Below, one piece after another: positions 1-7,084 of a stretch of DNA of 15,677 nt. How positions within the stretch are numbered: the first letter of the stretch is position 1; every line of letters begins with the position of its first letter. Source of the stretch: Actinomycetota bacterium (GTDB lineage Bacteria; Actinomycetota; Actinomycetes; S36-B12); NCBI GenBank assembly GCA_027729865.1, contig JAQCBM010000014.1, positions 1 to 15,677 of the forward strand. Direction: 5' to 3'. The notes under the pieces were generated by a model. That model was not told the origin of the DNA and searched no databases. It was given only the letters and a program-made list of their open reading frames with translations. The translations under genes were made by a program, and so were the position numbers.

Positions 1-886
1 CAATAACCGCACCGAAGATGATGTTGGCCTCGGGGTGCGCCGCATCACTCACCAACCGGGCAGCTTCGTTGATTTCGAATAGTCCGAGGTCGCTGCCGCC
101 AGAAATGGATAGCAGAACGCCGTGAGCACCGTCTATCCCCGCCTCCAGTAGCGGGCTTGAGATGGCTTTTTCCGCGGCCTGCATCGCACGGTCTTCACCG
201 CGAGCCGAACCGATGCCCATCAGTGCAGAACCTGCAGCGTGCATAACGCTCTTGACGTCGGCGAAGTCGAGGTTGATCAGACCAGGCGTGGTGATCAAGT
301 CGGTAATGCCCGAGACCCCCTGCAGCAGCACATGGTCGGCCTGGCGGAACGCATCGATGACGCTGATCTCCCGATCGGCCAACGAGAGCAGTCGATCGTT
401 CGGGATCACGATCAAGGTGTCGACCTCCGCGCGCAGATCCTCCACACCCTGGTCCGCCTGAACTTGACGACGACGACCTTCGAAACCGAAGGGACGGGTC
501 ACTACTCCGATGGTGAGGGCACCAAGGGATCGGGCGACCTTGGCAACCACTGGCGCACCGCCGGTGCCGGTGCCGCCGCCTTCGCCAGCAGTCACGAACA
601 CCATGTCGGCACCCTGCAGGACCTCTTCGATCTCCTCGAGGTGGTCTTCGGCGGCCTTACGCCCCACTTCGGGGTTGGCTCCGGCGCCCAGGCCTCGGGT
701 CAGTTCCCGGCCGATGTCCAACTTGACGTCGGCATCACTCATAAGCAGGGCCTGTGCGTCGGTGTTAATGGCGATGAATTCCACGCCCTTGAGCCCGACT
801 TCGATCATGCGGTTGACCGCGTTCACGCCACCGCCGCCGATGCCGACGACCTTGATAACTGCCAGGTAGTTCTGGGGAGCCGCCAC
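1..886 (-). CDS. ftsZ: Cell division protein FtsZ (3' end outside window)
   Basis: Tubulin-like GTPase that polymerises into the cytokinetic Z ring at mid-cell. The visible 295 codons cover the GTPase domain and part of the C-terminal domain; the gene runs off the window at base 1, so the C-terminal linker and partner-binding tail are missing. Seen directly: the nucleotide-binding glycine run GIGGGGVNAV near residues 15-24, the tubulin signature GGGTGTGG at 103-110, and the T7 catalytic loop NLDFADVK at 205-212. The start is a GTG at 886 with AAAGGA about 9 nt upstream; it gives the usual actinobacterial N-terminus (AAPQNYLAVIKVVGIGG) and there is no closer ATG. It is the last gene of the cluster in this window and is separated from ftsQ by 183 nt with its own promoter-like signals, so it is probably transcribed at least partly independently. 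No unusual residues seen. Confidence 0.98.
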   Translation of the reverse strand, partial: MAAPQNYLAVIKVVGIGGGGVNAVNRMIEVGLKGVEFIAINTDAQALLMSDADVKLDIGRELTRGLGAGANPEVGRKAAEDHLEEIEEVLQGADMVFVTAGEGGGTGTGGAPVVAKVARSLGALTIGVVTRPFGFEGRRRQVQADQGVEDLRAEVDTLIVIPNDRLLSLADREISVIDAFRQADHVLLQGVSGITDLITTPGLINLDFADVKSVMHAAGSALMGIGSARGEDRAMQAAEKAISSPLLEAGIDGAHGVLLSISGGSDLGLFEINEAARLVSDAAHPEANIIFGAVI

Positions 887-951
887 AGCCGCCCGTCCTT
901 TCGTTCACGCCGGCGCGAGGGGGCGCACCGACTGGTACGGAATCCGGCCGA

Positions 952-970
952 CCTCAACCTCTACTTGAGG
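952..970 (-). promoter_or_regulatory. CCTCAA-N7-TTGAGG dyad in ftsZ leader
   Basis: The minus strand reads CCTCAAGTAGAGGTTGAGG, whose outer six bases on each side are perfect inverted repeats. As RNA the 5' CCUC can pair with either of two GAGG copies (961-958 or 955-952), giving two exclusive stems. It lies 65 nt upstream of the ftsZ start codon, too far to mask the ribosome binding site directly. It could be a protein operator or an RNA element; the similarity to MerR/SoxR-type dyads of the CCTCAA...TTGAGG form is only superficial. Confidence 0.5.
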
Positions 971-982
971 CTGAAACATTGC

Positions 983-1001
983 CTGGCCGGAAGCCGGCCG
1001 G
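983..1001 (-). other. GC-rich hairpin in ftsZ leader
   Basis: On the minus strand CCGGCCGG, loop CTT, CCGGCCAG can form a stem of six G-C pairs, one mismatch and one further pair. It sits at the expected 5' end of the ftsZ transcript. There is no following run of T, so it is not a canonical terminator; it may stabilise the 5' end or be incidental in GC-rich DNA. Confidence 0.35.
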
Positions 1002-1031
1002 AGAGTAGGGGGTGTGACGGGTGTGACGCAA
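1002..1031 (-). promoter_or_regulatory. Candidate ftsZ promoter
   Basis: On the minus strand TTGCGT (1026-1031) and TACTCT (1002-1007) are separated by 18 nt. The -35 matches TTGACA at 4 of 6 positions and the -10 fits the loose actinobacterial TANNNT pattern. Transcription would begin near 995, giving a leader of about 110 nt to the ftsZ GTG. This is motif reading only; another start within the upstream operon is possible. Confidence 0.4.
1011..1028 (-). repeat. 9-bp perfect tandem repeat in the ftsZ promoter spacer
   Basis: CGTCACACC occurs twice head to tail on the minus strand, at 1020-1028 and 1011-1019. The copies lie between the candidate -35 and -10 of ftsZ, one of them touching the -35. 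A 9-bp period puts both copies on nearly the same helix face, so a regulator binding site is conceivable, but no known operator is recognised. Confidence 0.5.
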
Positions 1032-1069
1032 GTGCGACGCCAGGAAAATTCTCGGTGAGCCCGTTTTTC

Positions 1070-1897
1070 TCAGTCTCGCTGCCCTTTTTCCCCGAATGTG
1101 GTGGGTAATTCAGGCGCGCTGACGTTGTAGGCCTGGGCGCGTCTGGGCAGCAACGAGAGCAGTACCTGGGCCTTGAACTCCCCTTCGTCTGCGTTCCCCC
1201 AACGAACGATGGAGTCGTTGCCCAACTGCAGCCGGATGTCGTCGGGGCTGACTGCCTGGACGACTCTCACCCGGCGCTCGATGTCTTCGGGCAACGTGGC
1301 GACCACTGCCACCGCCTCGGGAATTGCCGTTTCATTCCCTCGGATGATCGGATCGGTCAACCACAGCCCCCCCGGGGGATCGAAGAGCACACCGGAGGCA
1401 TCGACGCCCCTACGCACTTCGCCTTCTTCAACTACTGCTACCGGGGTTCGTTCCACTACATCGACCACGATCGCATTCGGCCACGATCGATAGATCTCCA
1501 CAGATTCGACCCACGGCAACTGGGCAATTCGATCTCGAGAGGCCGCAGTGTCCACCGAAATCACTGGCGTGCCTGCCTTGATGGCGGCTGCCGTCTCGAC
1601 CTGCACCCTCCCCACGCTGGCCCCCAGTTCCGACAAGCCCCCCACTCGGACTTCACTCACAGCCAGCCACGATGAAAACCACACCACCCACACGCCCCCA
1701 GCAAGCGCAAGAGCACTGATCCCAACTACGAGTACTTGAAATCGGCGGCGGCGATGCTCGCGCGCTAGCCATCGATCAGCGACGCGAGTGCGGCGACGCC
1801 GTCGTTGCGCGAAAGAACGGAACAGCCAGCGTCCCCGACCGGCGGGCACCGACTCCTGGTCTTCAGCATGCGTGAGGCGTTCATCAACGAAACTCAC
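1070..1897 (-). CDS. ftsQ: Divisome protein FtsQ/DivIB
   Basis: Bitopic membrane protein of the divisome that, with FtsL and FtsB/DivIC-type partners, controls septal synthesis by FtsW/FtsI. At 275 aa it has normal length. Architecture: an unusually basic cytoplasmic segment (runs of Arg near residues 32-38 and 49-52), one transmembrane helix at about 53-75, a POTRA domain at roughly 79-150 (VSEVRVGG start, LPWVESVEIYRSWPNAIVVDVVERTPVA region), then the beta domain, ending in the typical AYNVSAPELPTT-type strand near the C-terminus. The GTG start at 1897 is preceded by GGAG six bases upstream and overlaps the murC stop in a GTGA quartet, implying translational coupling. It is followed by the 183-nt gap before ftsZ. 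Confidence 0.95.
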   Translation of the reverse strand: MSFVDERLTHAEDQESVPAGRGRWLFRSFAQRRRRRTRVADRWLAREHRRRRFQVLVVGISALALAGGVWVVWFSSWLAVSEVRVGGLSELGASVGRVQVETAAAIKAGTPVISVDTAASRDRIAQLPWVESVEIYRSWPNAIVVDVVERTPVAVVEEGEVRRGVDASGVLFDPPGGLWLTDPIIRGNETAIPEAVAVVATLPEDIERRVRVVQAVSPDDIRLQLGNDSIVRWGNADEGEFKAQVLLSLLPRRAQAYNVSAPELPTTFGEKGQRD

Positions 1898-3288
1898 GAC
1901 TTACTCCGAAGCCGCTCGAGTACTTCGATACCGAGCATGCCGATATCTCCGGCGCCCAAAGTCATGACAAGATCGCCAGGCTCGGCCCGATTCGCGAGCA
2001 ACTCGGCAACAGCCGTCCATGACGGCTCGAAAATCGCATCACCCTCAGGCAACGGAACGTTCGCGGCAAGGGTCTGCCCGCTGGCTCCTGGTATGGGCTC
2101 TTCACCCGGTGCGAATACCTCGAGAACTACAGCGACATCCGCAAGTCCGAGCGCTTCTCCGAATTCGCGCACGAACATGGCGGTTCGGTAGTAGTGATGA
2201 GCTTGGAAGGCGACAATCACTCGGCCGTCTCCGGCTACATCCCGCGCAGCTCGCAGTGTTGCGTCGATCTCGGTCGGGTGGTGGGCGTAGTCGTCGTAAA
2301 CACGAACTCCCCCCACCTCGCCTTTGAAATCGAATCGGCGCCGCGTTCCCGAAAAAGCTTCCAAACCAGCGCGGATCTGCGCATCGGGAAAACCTAATCC
2401 TGCGGCCGCGGTATACGCGGCAACAGCGTTCAAAGCGTTGTGCCGACCCGGCACTCGCAAACTGATCTCACCTAATCGGACACCTTCAGCGCCAATAGTG
2501 AAGGTCCAGCCCACATCCCCAGGCCTGGCATCCAGAATTCGAACAGTTGCGTCTTCGACCGTTCCGTAGGTACGTACGTCCACCCCTTCGGCCAGCAATC
2601 GACTTGCCATTGCTCGCGCTCCGACATCATCCGCGCAGGCGACGACGAAGCCGCCGCGCTGTCCGCACTGCCGTCCGAACTCATCAAAAGCTCTCTCCAG
2701 CGAGGCGAAATCTCCCCAGTGGTTGAGGTGGTCTGGTTCAACGTTGGTGACGATTCCGATCTGGGCAGGCAGCGCAAGAAACGACCCATCGCTTTCGTCT
2801 GCCTCCACAACGAACAAATCACCCGTGCCCACGTGCGCGTTGGATCCCGATTCATTCAACTCACTGCCAATGACAAAGGACGGATCCGCACCGCAGTGCT
2901 GCAGAGCGACGGTGAGCATGGAGGTGGTGGTGGTCTTGCCATGGGTACCGGACACAGCGATCCCGATCGATCCGGTCATGATCGCAGCCAAGGCCGCTGC
3001 TCGAGATAGTTCCGGCACACCATGCGATCGGGCGTAGCGACGTTCCGGGTTACTTTCCGGTATCGCCGTGGAGACCACCAAGGTGTCAGCTTCGAAACTG
3101 GCCTCGTGTCCAACTCGGACATCGATTCCCAAAGCGCGCAAGGCCTGGAGCCGCCGAGAATCCTTGGCATCCGTTCCGCTGACGACCACGCCCCTCGCCG
3201 CCATGATCCGAGCAATGCCAGACATGCCAGCTCCGCCGATTCCAACGATATGCACGCGACCTAGGGAGGACAGGTTGATCTGAGACAC
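1894..3288 (-). CDS. murC: UDP-N-acetylmuramate--L-alanine ligase MurC
   Basis: Cytoplasmic Mur ligase that adds L-Ala to UDP-MurNAc using ATP, the first amino-acid step of the stem peptide. The 464-aa length is normal. Seen: N-terminal Rossmann GIGGAGMSGIA at 17-27; central-domain P-loop GTHGKTT at 114-120; DESDGSF at 164-170; NVEPDHL at 182-188; and the C-terminal-domain motif DDYAHHPTEI near residue 335, a MurC hallmark. The GTG start at 3288 lies 3 nt after the murG stop, with an excellent AGGAGG 9 nt upstream embedded in the last codons of murG. The stop overlaps ftsQ in GTGA. Here murC lies between murG and ftsQ, the usual actinobacterial position. Confidence 0.98.
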   Translation of the reverse strand: MSQINLSSLGRVHIVGIGGAGMSGIARIMAARGVVVSGTDAKDSRRLQALRALGIDVRVGHEASFEADTLVVSTAIPESNPERRYARSHGVPELSRAAALAAIMTGSIGIAVSGTHGKTTTTSMLTVALQHCGADPSFVIGSELNESGSNAHVGTGDLFVVEADESDGSFLALPAQIGIVTNVEPDHLNHWGDFASLERAFDEFGRQCGQRGGFVVACADDVGARAMASRLLAEGVDVRTYGTVEDATVRILDARPGDVGWTFTIGAEGVRLGEISLRVPGRHNALNAVAAYTAAAGLGFPDAQIRAGLEAFSGTRRRFDFKGEVGGVRVYDDYAHHPTEIDATLRAARDVAGDGRVIVAFQAHHYYRTAMFVREFGEALGLADVAVVLEVFAPGEEPIPGASGQTLAANVPLPEGDAIFEPSWTAVAELLANRAEPGDLVMTLGAGDIGMLGIEVLERLRSKS

Positions 3289-3291
3289 CCG

Positions 3292-4365
3292 TCACTCCCT
3301 CCTGCGTTCAGCTACCTGAACGATCCACTCGGCGAATTGCTCATCCGCGTCACGCTCCCCTAGTGAAAAGGCAGCTCGGGACATCGCTTCGAGTCGACTC
3401 TCATCTTGGACCACCGACAGGACGGTGGTAGTGAGCCACTCCGGGCTAAGGAGCTCATCAGAACGCTGGAAACCACCCCCTGCATCCACGATAGGTAGTG
3501 AGTTGCCCGATTGCTCACCATTGCCGATTGGCAGTGGCACGTAAATTCCCGGAACACCCACTGCCGTCAATTCGGCACATGTCATGGCCCCGGACCGGCA
3601 CACCACTAGGTCGGCAGCCGCATAGGCCAGATCCATTCGTTCGATGTAAGACACCGGAAGGTAACCCGGCTGGGGTTCTGGCACGGCATTCTTGCCACCC
3701 ACCGAATGGAGGACGTTGACTCCAGCCGCAACCAGACCACCGATGGCTTCGGACACAATCTCATTCAGGTGCCTCGCACCCTGACTGCCGCCGAAGACCA
3801 GGACTACCGGCTGATCTGCAGGAAGTCCCCAGTGGTCTCGCGCCTGAGCACGAAGGGCACGCCGGTCCAAATGAGCAATCGCCGGACGCAGCGGCAGCCC
3901 CATGTGCCGAGCATGAGGAAGGACACCGTCGTGGACGACTCCAATGTGCGGCGTGAGGCGCGCGCCTAGGCGATTGGCAAATCCGGCACGGGAGTTCGCT
4001 TCGTGGATGATCAACGGGGTCTTCGTTCGCCACGCGGCGAGGTATCCCGGGACTGCCGCGTAACCCCCGAATCCGACCACAACACCTGCCCGAGAGGCCC
4101 GAAGGTGGGCGCTCGCTGCGCGTACAGACCCAACAGTGTGGGCAGGAAATCCCAAAGCCGCACGGTTCATCCGACGCGGGAAAGGGTCAGCGCCGGTTTG
4201 GATGAGTGCATAGCCACGTTGCGGCACCAGGTGCGTCTCGAGCCCGCGTGAGCCACCGACGAAGCTAATGGAAGTAGCAGGTGCGATGCGCATGAGGGCA
4301 TCAGCGGTGTTCAAGGCGGGTTCGAGGTGACCAGCTGTGCCGCCAGCGGCGAAGACAACGTGCAT
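3292..4365 (-). CDS. murG: UDP-GlcNAc:lipid I GlcNAc transferase MurG
   Basis: Peripheral GT28 glycosyltransferase on the inner membrane face; it adds GlcNAc to lipid I to make lipid II. 357 aa, normal. Seen: the first glycine-rich loop GGTAGHLEPAL at 8-18, a second glycine-rich segment VGFGGYAAVPG at 97-107, HEAN at 121-124, FGGSQGARHLNE at 191-202, the donor-site stretch RSGAMTCAELTAVGVP at 257-272, and NGEQ at 282-285, all standard for actinobacterial MurG. The ATG at 4365 starts 11 nt after the ftsW stop. Its ribosome binding site is weak (AGG about 10 nt upstream), so initiation probably relies on ribosomes arriving from ftsW. Its stop is 3 nt from murC. Confidence 0.97.
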   Translation of the reverse strand: MHVVFAAGGTAGHLEPALNTADALMRIAPATSISFVGGSRGLETHLVPQRGYALIQTGADPFPRRMNRAALGFPAHTVGSVRAASAHLRASRAGVVVGFGGYAAVPGYLAAWRTKTPLIIHEANSRAGFANRLGARLTPHIGVVHDGVLPHARHMGLPLRPAIAHLDRRALRAQARDHWGLPADQPVVLVFGGSQGARHLNEIVSEAIGGLVAAGVNVLHSVGGKNAVPEPQPGYLPVSYIERMDLAYAAADLVVCRSGAMTCAELTAVGVPGIYVPLPIGNGEQSGNSLPIVDAGGGFQRSDELLSPEWLTTTVLSVVQDESRLEAMSRAAFSLGERDADEQFAEWIVQVAERRRE

Positions 4366-4376
4366 ACGAATTACGC

Positions 4377-5633
4377 CTAACGACGACGCAGTGCTTGTGC
4401 TGTACTTCGTCGCCTTAGCGCCTTCCGCGCTGCCGGTTCACGCTTGGCAAAGGCCATCAATATGCCGATGGCCGTCAAAGTGGGAATCAACGAAGATCCT
4501 CCATACGAAACCAGAGGCAAAGTGACGCCTGCGACCGGAAGTAGGCCCAGCACTCCACCGATATTCACCACAGCCTGGATGACGACCCACGACCCAACAC
4601 CTGCGGCGGCATAACGAACGTACGGATCATCGGTGTTGCGGCTAAGGCGGAATATCGCGAAAGCCAGCAAAGAAAACAGGCCGACCACTGTCAAGGTTCC
4701 CAGTAGCCCGAGTTCCTCACCGATAACCGGGAAAATGAAGTCGGTGTGTGCCTCGGGCAGCGTGCCCCACTTCTCTCTACTCGCGCCCAAGCCCACGCCC
4801 CAGAAACCTCCGGTTCCCAGCGCGTATTGGCCCTGAGTTACCTGCCAACCGAATCCCAATCGATCTGCCTCTGGATTCATCCACGACAAGATCCGTTCCA
4901 TCCGGTACGGAGCCGCCAACGACAAGACCCACACTCCCACGGCACCTACGGCAGCAAAGGCAGCGAAGATCCGCAACGGCGCACCTGCAGCGAAGAGCAT
5001 GCCCGCGAGAATCGCACCAAGCATCACCGTGTTGCCGAAATCGCCCTCCAAGAGGACGAGTACCATCATGATCAAGGCAACGGGCAACAGCGGCATAAGC
5101 AAACCACGCCATGTGTCCAAACGCTGATTGCGACGAGACAGCACCTCCGCGCCCCAGACCACGAGTGCGAGTTTCGCTATCTCACTGGGCTGGAAGCGGA
5201 AAGGACCGAAAAGTTCAATCCAATTTCGCTGACCTCCCACTTCCACTCCGATGATCAGCACCGCAATCAAGAATCCGAACGCGATGAGGACAAGTGGCCA
5301 GGCGAATCCACGCCAGAACTCGATGGAAGTCCTTGCCGCGACGAACATGGCGACAACGCCGAGGATCGCGAAGAATGCTTGTCGTTGGGCCAGCGTGTAC
5401 GGCGATCCAAAGACCCGCACGCTTTCGATGCTGGACGCAGACATCACCATGACAAGGCCGAGAAGCAGGAGTAGCAAAGCTGACCCCATGAGGAGGTAGT
5501 ACGCACTGAGCGGATGCTGCATCAGCAGACCGATACGTGATAACCCACCAACTCTGGCCGAGGCGGGGGACGATCCGGAGGGCAAAGGCTCATCCGGCGC
5601 CGAGTTTGGCCATTCAAGTAAGCGATCGCTCAT
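4377..5633 (-). CDS. ftsW: Septal peptidoglycan polymerase FtsW (SEDS family)
   Basis: Integral membrane glycosyltransferase that polymerises lipid II at the septum together with the transpeptidase FtsI. 418 aa with a roughly 45-residue hydrophilic N-terminus, about ten membrane spans and a strongly basic C-terminus (RKALRRRS...ALRRR). Conserved SEDS segments seen: QRNWIELFGPFRFQPSEIAK at 135-154, LGFGWQVTQGQYALGTGGFW at 259-278, the PEAHTDFIF loop at 293-301 with Asp298 at the position of the proposed catalytic aspartate, and PVAGVTLPLVSYGGSSL at 366-382. The ATG at 5633 overlaps the murD stop in ATGA. The neighbouring division genes, and a single SEDS gene in the cluster, favour FtsW over the elongation paralogue RodA. 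Confidence 0.96.
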   Translation of the reverse strand: MSDRLLEWPNSAPDEPLPSGSSPASARVGGLSRIGLLMQHPLSAYYLLMGSALLLLLLGLVMVMSASSIESVRVFGSPYTLAQRQAFFAILGVVAMFVAARTSIEFWRGFAWPLVLIAFGFLIAVLIIGVEVGGQRNWIELFGPFRFQPSEIAKLALVVWGAEVLSRRNQRLDTWRGLLMPLLPVALIMMVLVLLEGDFGNTVMLGAILAGMLFAAGAPLRIFAAFAAVGAVGVWVLSLAAPYRMERILSWMNPEADRLGFGWQVTQGQYALGTGGFWGVGLGASREKWGTLPEAHTDFIFPVIGEELGLLGTLTVVGLFSLLAFAIFRLSRNTDDPYVRYAAAGVGSWVVIQAVVNIGGVLGLLPVAGVTLPLVSYGGSSLIPTLTAIGILMAFAKREPAARKALRRRSTAQALRRR

Positions 5634-7084
5634 GGCCGCTTCGCTACCTGCGCTAAGTGCTGGTGAACAGCATCCGCGAAGAGGCGACCTCGATGCGTGT
5701 AGTCATCGAACATGTCCCACGACGCGCATCCAGGGGCCAGGAGCACCACAACTCCGGGTGAAGCCATCGAGACTGCGGACGCAACAGCCTCTGACATTGC
5801 CCCAGTGTCGGTCCGGTGGATCGTGATCACCGGCACATCAGGGGCGTGTCGCGCCAAAGCCGTTGCCAGCACGGGGGCGTCCACACCCATCAACACGACT
5901 CCGGTTAGCCGATCGGCAACTCCTCGGACAAGGTCATCGAACTCTTGCCCCTTGGCCATACCTCCCGCTATCCAGACAATGGACGGGTAAGCGCGCAGGG
6001 ACATTTCTGCCGCATGGGCGTTCGTCGCCTTGGAGTCATCGACGAACCTCACACCTCCCGCCTCGCCGACGTCGGCAATGCGGTGAGGGGCTGGAGTGAA
6101 ACCGCGTAATCCTTCTTGTACGGCGGTCGGCTCGACTCCATAAGAGCGAGCTAAGGCAGCCGCAGCCAAGGCATTCACCACGTTGTGGGGTGCCGCCGGT
6201 TGCACGTCATCGACGCGCGCTAACTCCTGCGCCGCTTCCCGACGATTTTCTATGAAGGCTCGGTCCACGAGGTACTCGTCGACCACACCCAGCATGCCCA
6301 CCCCTGGGATTCCAATGGTCACACCGATGGCTCGGCACCCCTCTACAACGTCCGCACGCTCGACCATCGCACGCGTGTGGTCTTCTTCAACAACATAAAC
6401 AGCAGCGACTTGACACTGATGAAAGACGCGTTCTTTGGTGGCGAGGTAGTTGGTGAAGTTTTCAAAGTGGTCAAGGTGATCCGGGGCGATATTCAGACAC
6501 ACGGCTGCCCACGGACTCATCGACGTGACAAAGGGCAGCTGCGGGGCGCCAACCTCAACGGCGATCACGTCTACGTGGTCATGCATCACCACATCAACGA
6601 GAGGATTGCCGATGTTTCCTGCTGCAACGGCCTTCGCTCCCGAAGCGGCGAGAATGCTTTCCAGCATCAGTGTGGTGGTCGTTTTACCGTTGGTGCCCGT
6701 AACGCAGAGCCAGGGTGCGTCCGCCGGACCGCGTCGCAATCGCCACGCCAACTCCAACTCGCCCCAAATCGGGATATGTCCTTGACGGGCGCGCGTGAAC
6801 ATTGCCGACGAGGGTCGGATGCCCGGCGAGGCCACAACAACGTCCGTTTCCGCAGGAATGTGCGATCCCGGACCTAGGAGAACGGAAGCCCCGAGGGAGC
6901 CGAGAATTTCAGCCCGTTCCCCTTGGGCGTCTCCATCCATCTCATCGACGACCGTGACCTGAGCCCCCAACTGCATGAGCGCATCGGCGCAGGAAAAGCC
7001 CGCCATTCCCAAACCAAGCACGCTCACCCGCACCGCGGACCATTCCGAGTCTCGCCCAAGACTCGCTACTGCTGGAGCGCTCAT
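5630..7084 (-). CDS. murD: UDP-MurNAc-L-alanine--D-glutamate ligase MurD
   Basis: Cytoplasmic Mur ligase that adds D-Glu to UDP-MurNAc-L-Ala. 484 aa from the chosen ATG at 7084. The reading frame stays open further upstream to 7513, but that extension lies wholly within mraY and has no Mur features, whereas 7084 overlaps the mraY stop in ATGA and gives a normal N-terminus with the Rossmann motif VLGLGMAGFS at about 22-31. Central P-loop GTNGKTT at 130-136; NIAPDHLDHF at 198-207; Lys217 in ATKERVF is the probable carbamoylated lysine; C-terminal DDSKATNAHAA and ASWDMFDDYTHRG are typical. Oddity: the usual ELSSFQL segment reads EVGAPQL (177-183). Overlaps ftsW start by ATGA. Confidence 0.97.
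   Translation of the reverse strand: MSAPAVASLGRDSEWSAVRVSVLGLGMAGFSCADALMQLGAQVTVVDEMDGDAQGERAEILGSLGASVLLGPGSHIPAETDVVVASPGIRPSSAMFTRARQGHIPIWGELELAWRLRRGPADAPWLCVTGTNGKTTTTLMLESILAASGAKAVAAGNIGNPLVDVVMHDHVDVIAVEVGAPQLPFVTSMSPWAAVCLNIAPDHLDHFENFTNYLATKERVFHQCQVAAVYVVEEDHTRAMVERADVVEGCRAIGVTIGIPGVGMLGVVDEYLVDRAFIENRREAAQELARVDDVQPAAPHNVVNALAAAALARSYGVEPTAVQEGLRGFTPAPHRIADVGEAGGVRFVDDSKATNAHAAEMSLRAYPSIVWIAGGMAKGQEFDDLVRGVADRLTGVVLMGVDAPVLATALARHAPDVPVITIHRTDTGAMSEAVASAVSMASPGVVVLLAPGCASWDMFDDYTHRGRLFADAVHQHLAQVAKRP

Larger units (their letters stand above)
887..1069 (-). promoter_or_regulatory. ftsQ-ftsZ intergenic region, ftsZ leader
   Basis: The only non-coding gap of note inside the ftsL-ftsZ stretch. 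Read on the minus strand it contains, in order: a candidate promoter, a 9-bp tandem repeat between its -35 and -10, a GC-rich hairpin, a CCTCAA-N7-TTGAGG dyad and the ftsZ ribosome binding site AAAGGA. The probable transcript leader is about 110 nt. I see no T-tract after either hairpin, so nothing looks like an intrinsic terminator separating ftsQ from ftsZ; read-through from the upstream operon is likely in addition to local initiation. Confidence 0.7.

Noticed and set aside
905..928. Eight-codon GTG...TGA leader ORF upstream of ftsZ
   Set aside because: No Shine-Dalgarno sequence at proper spacing and no regulatory codon bias; easily explained by chance.
952..970. SoxR operator
   Set aside because: The half-sites CCTCAA/TTGAGG resemble a SoxR box, but the centre does not continue the palindrome and the element is not placed between a recognisable -35 and -10.
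983..1001. Intrinsic terminator between ftsQ and ftsZ
   Set aside because: The hairpin is stable but has no T-run after it on the minus strand, so it does not fit a rho-independent terminator.
239..1108. 289-codon open frame on the plus strand
   Set aside because: It lies antisense to ftsZ and the ftsZ leader, its protein has no recognisable features, and the opposite strand encodes an unmistakable FtsZ. Long antisense frames are expected in GC-rich genes.
4746..5474. 242-codon open frame on the plus strand
   Set aside because: Antisense shadow of ftsW; the translation is highly charged and unlike a folded protein, while the minus strand is a clear SEDS protein.
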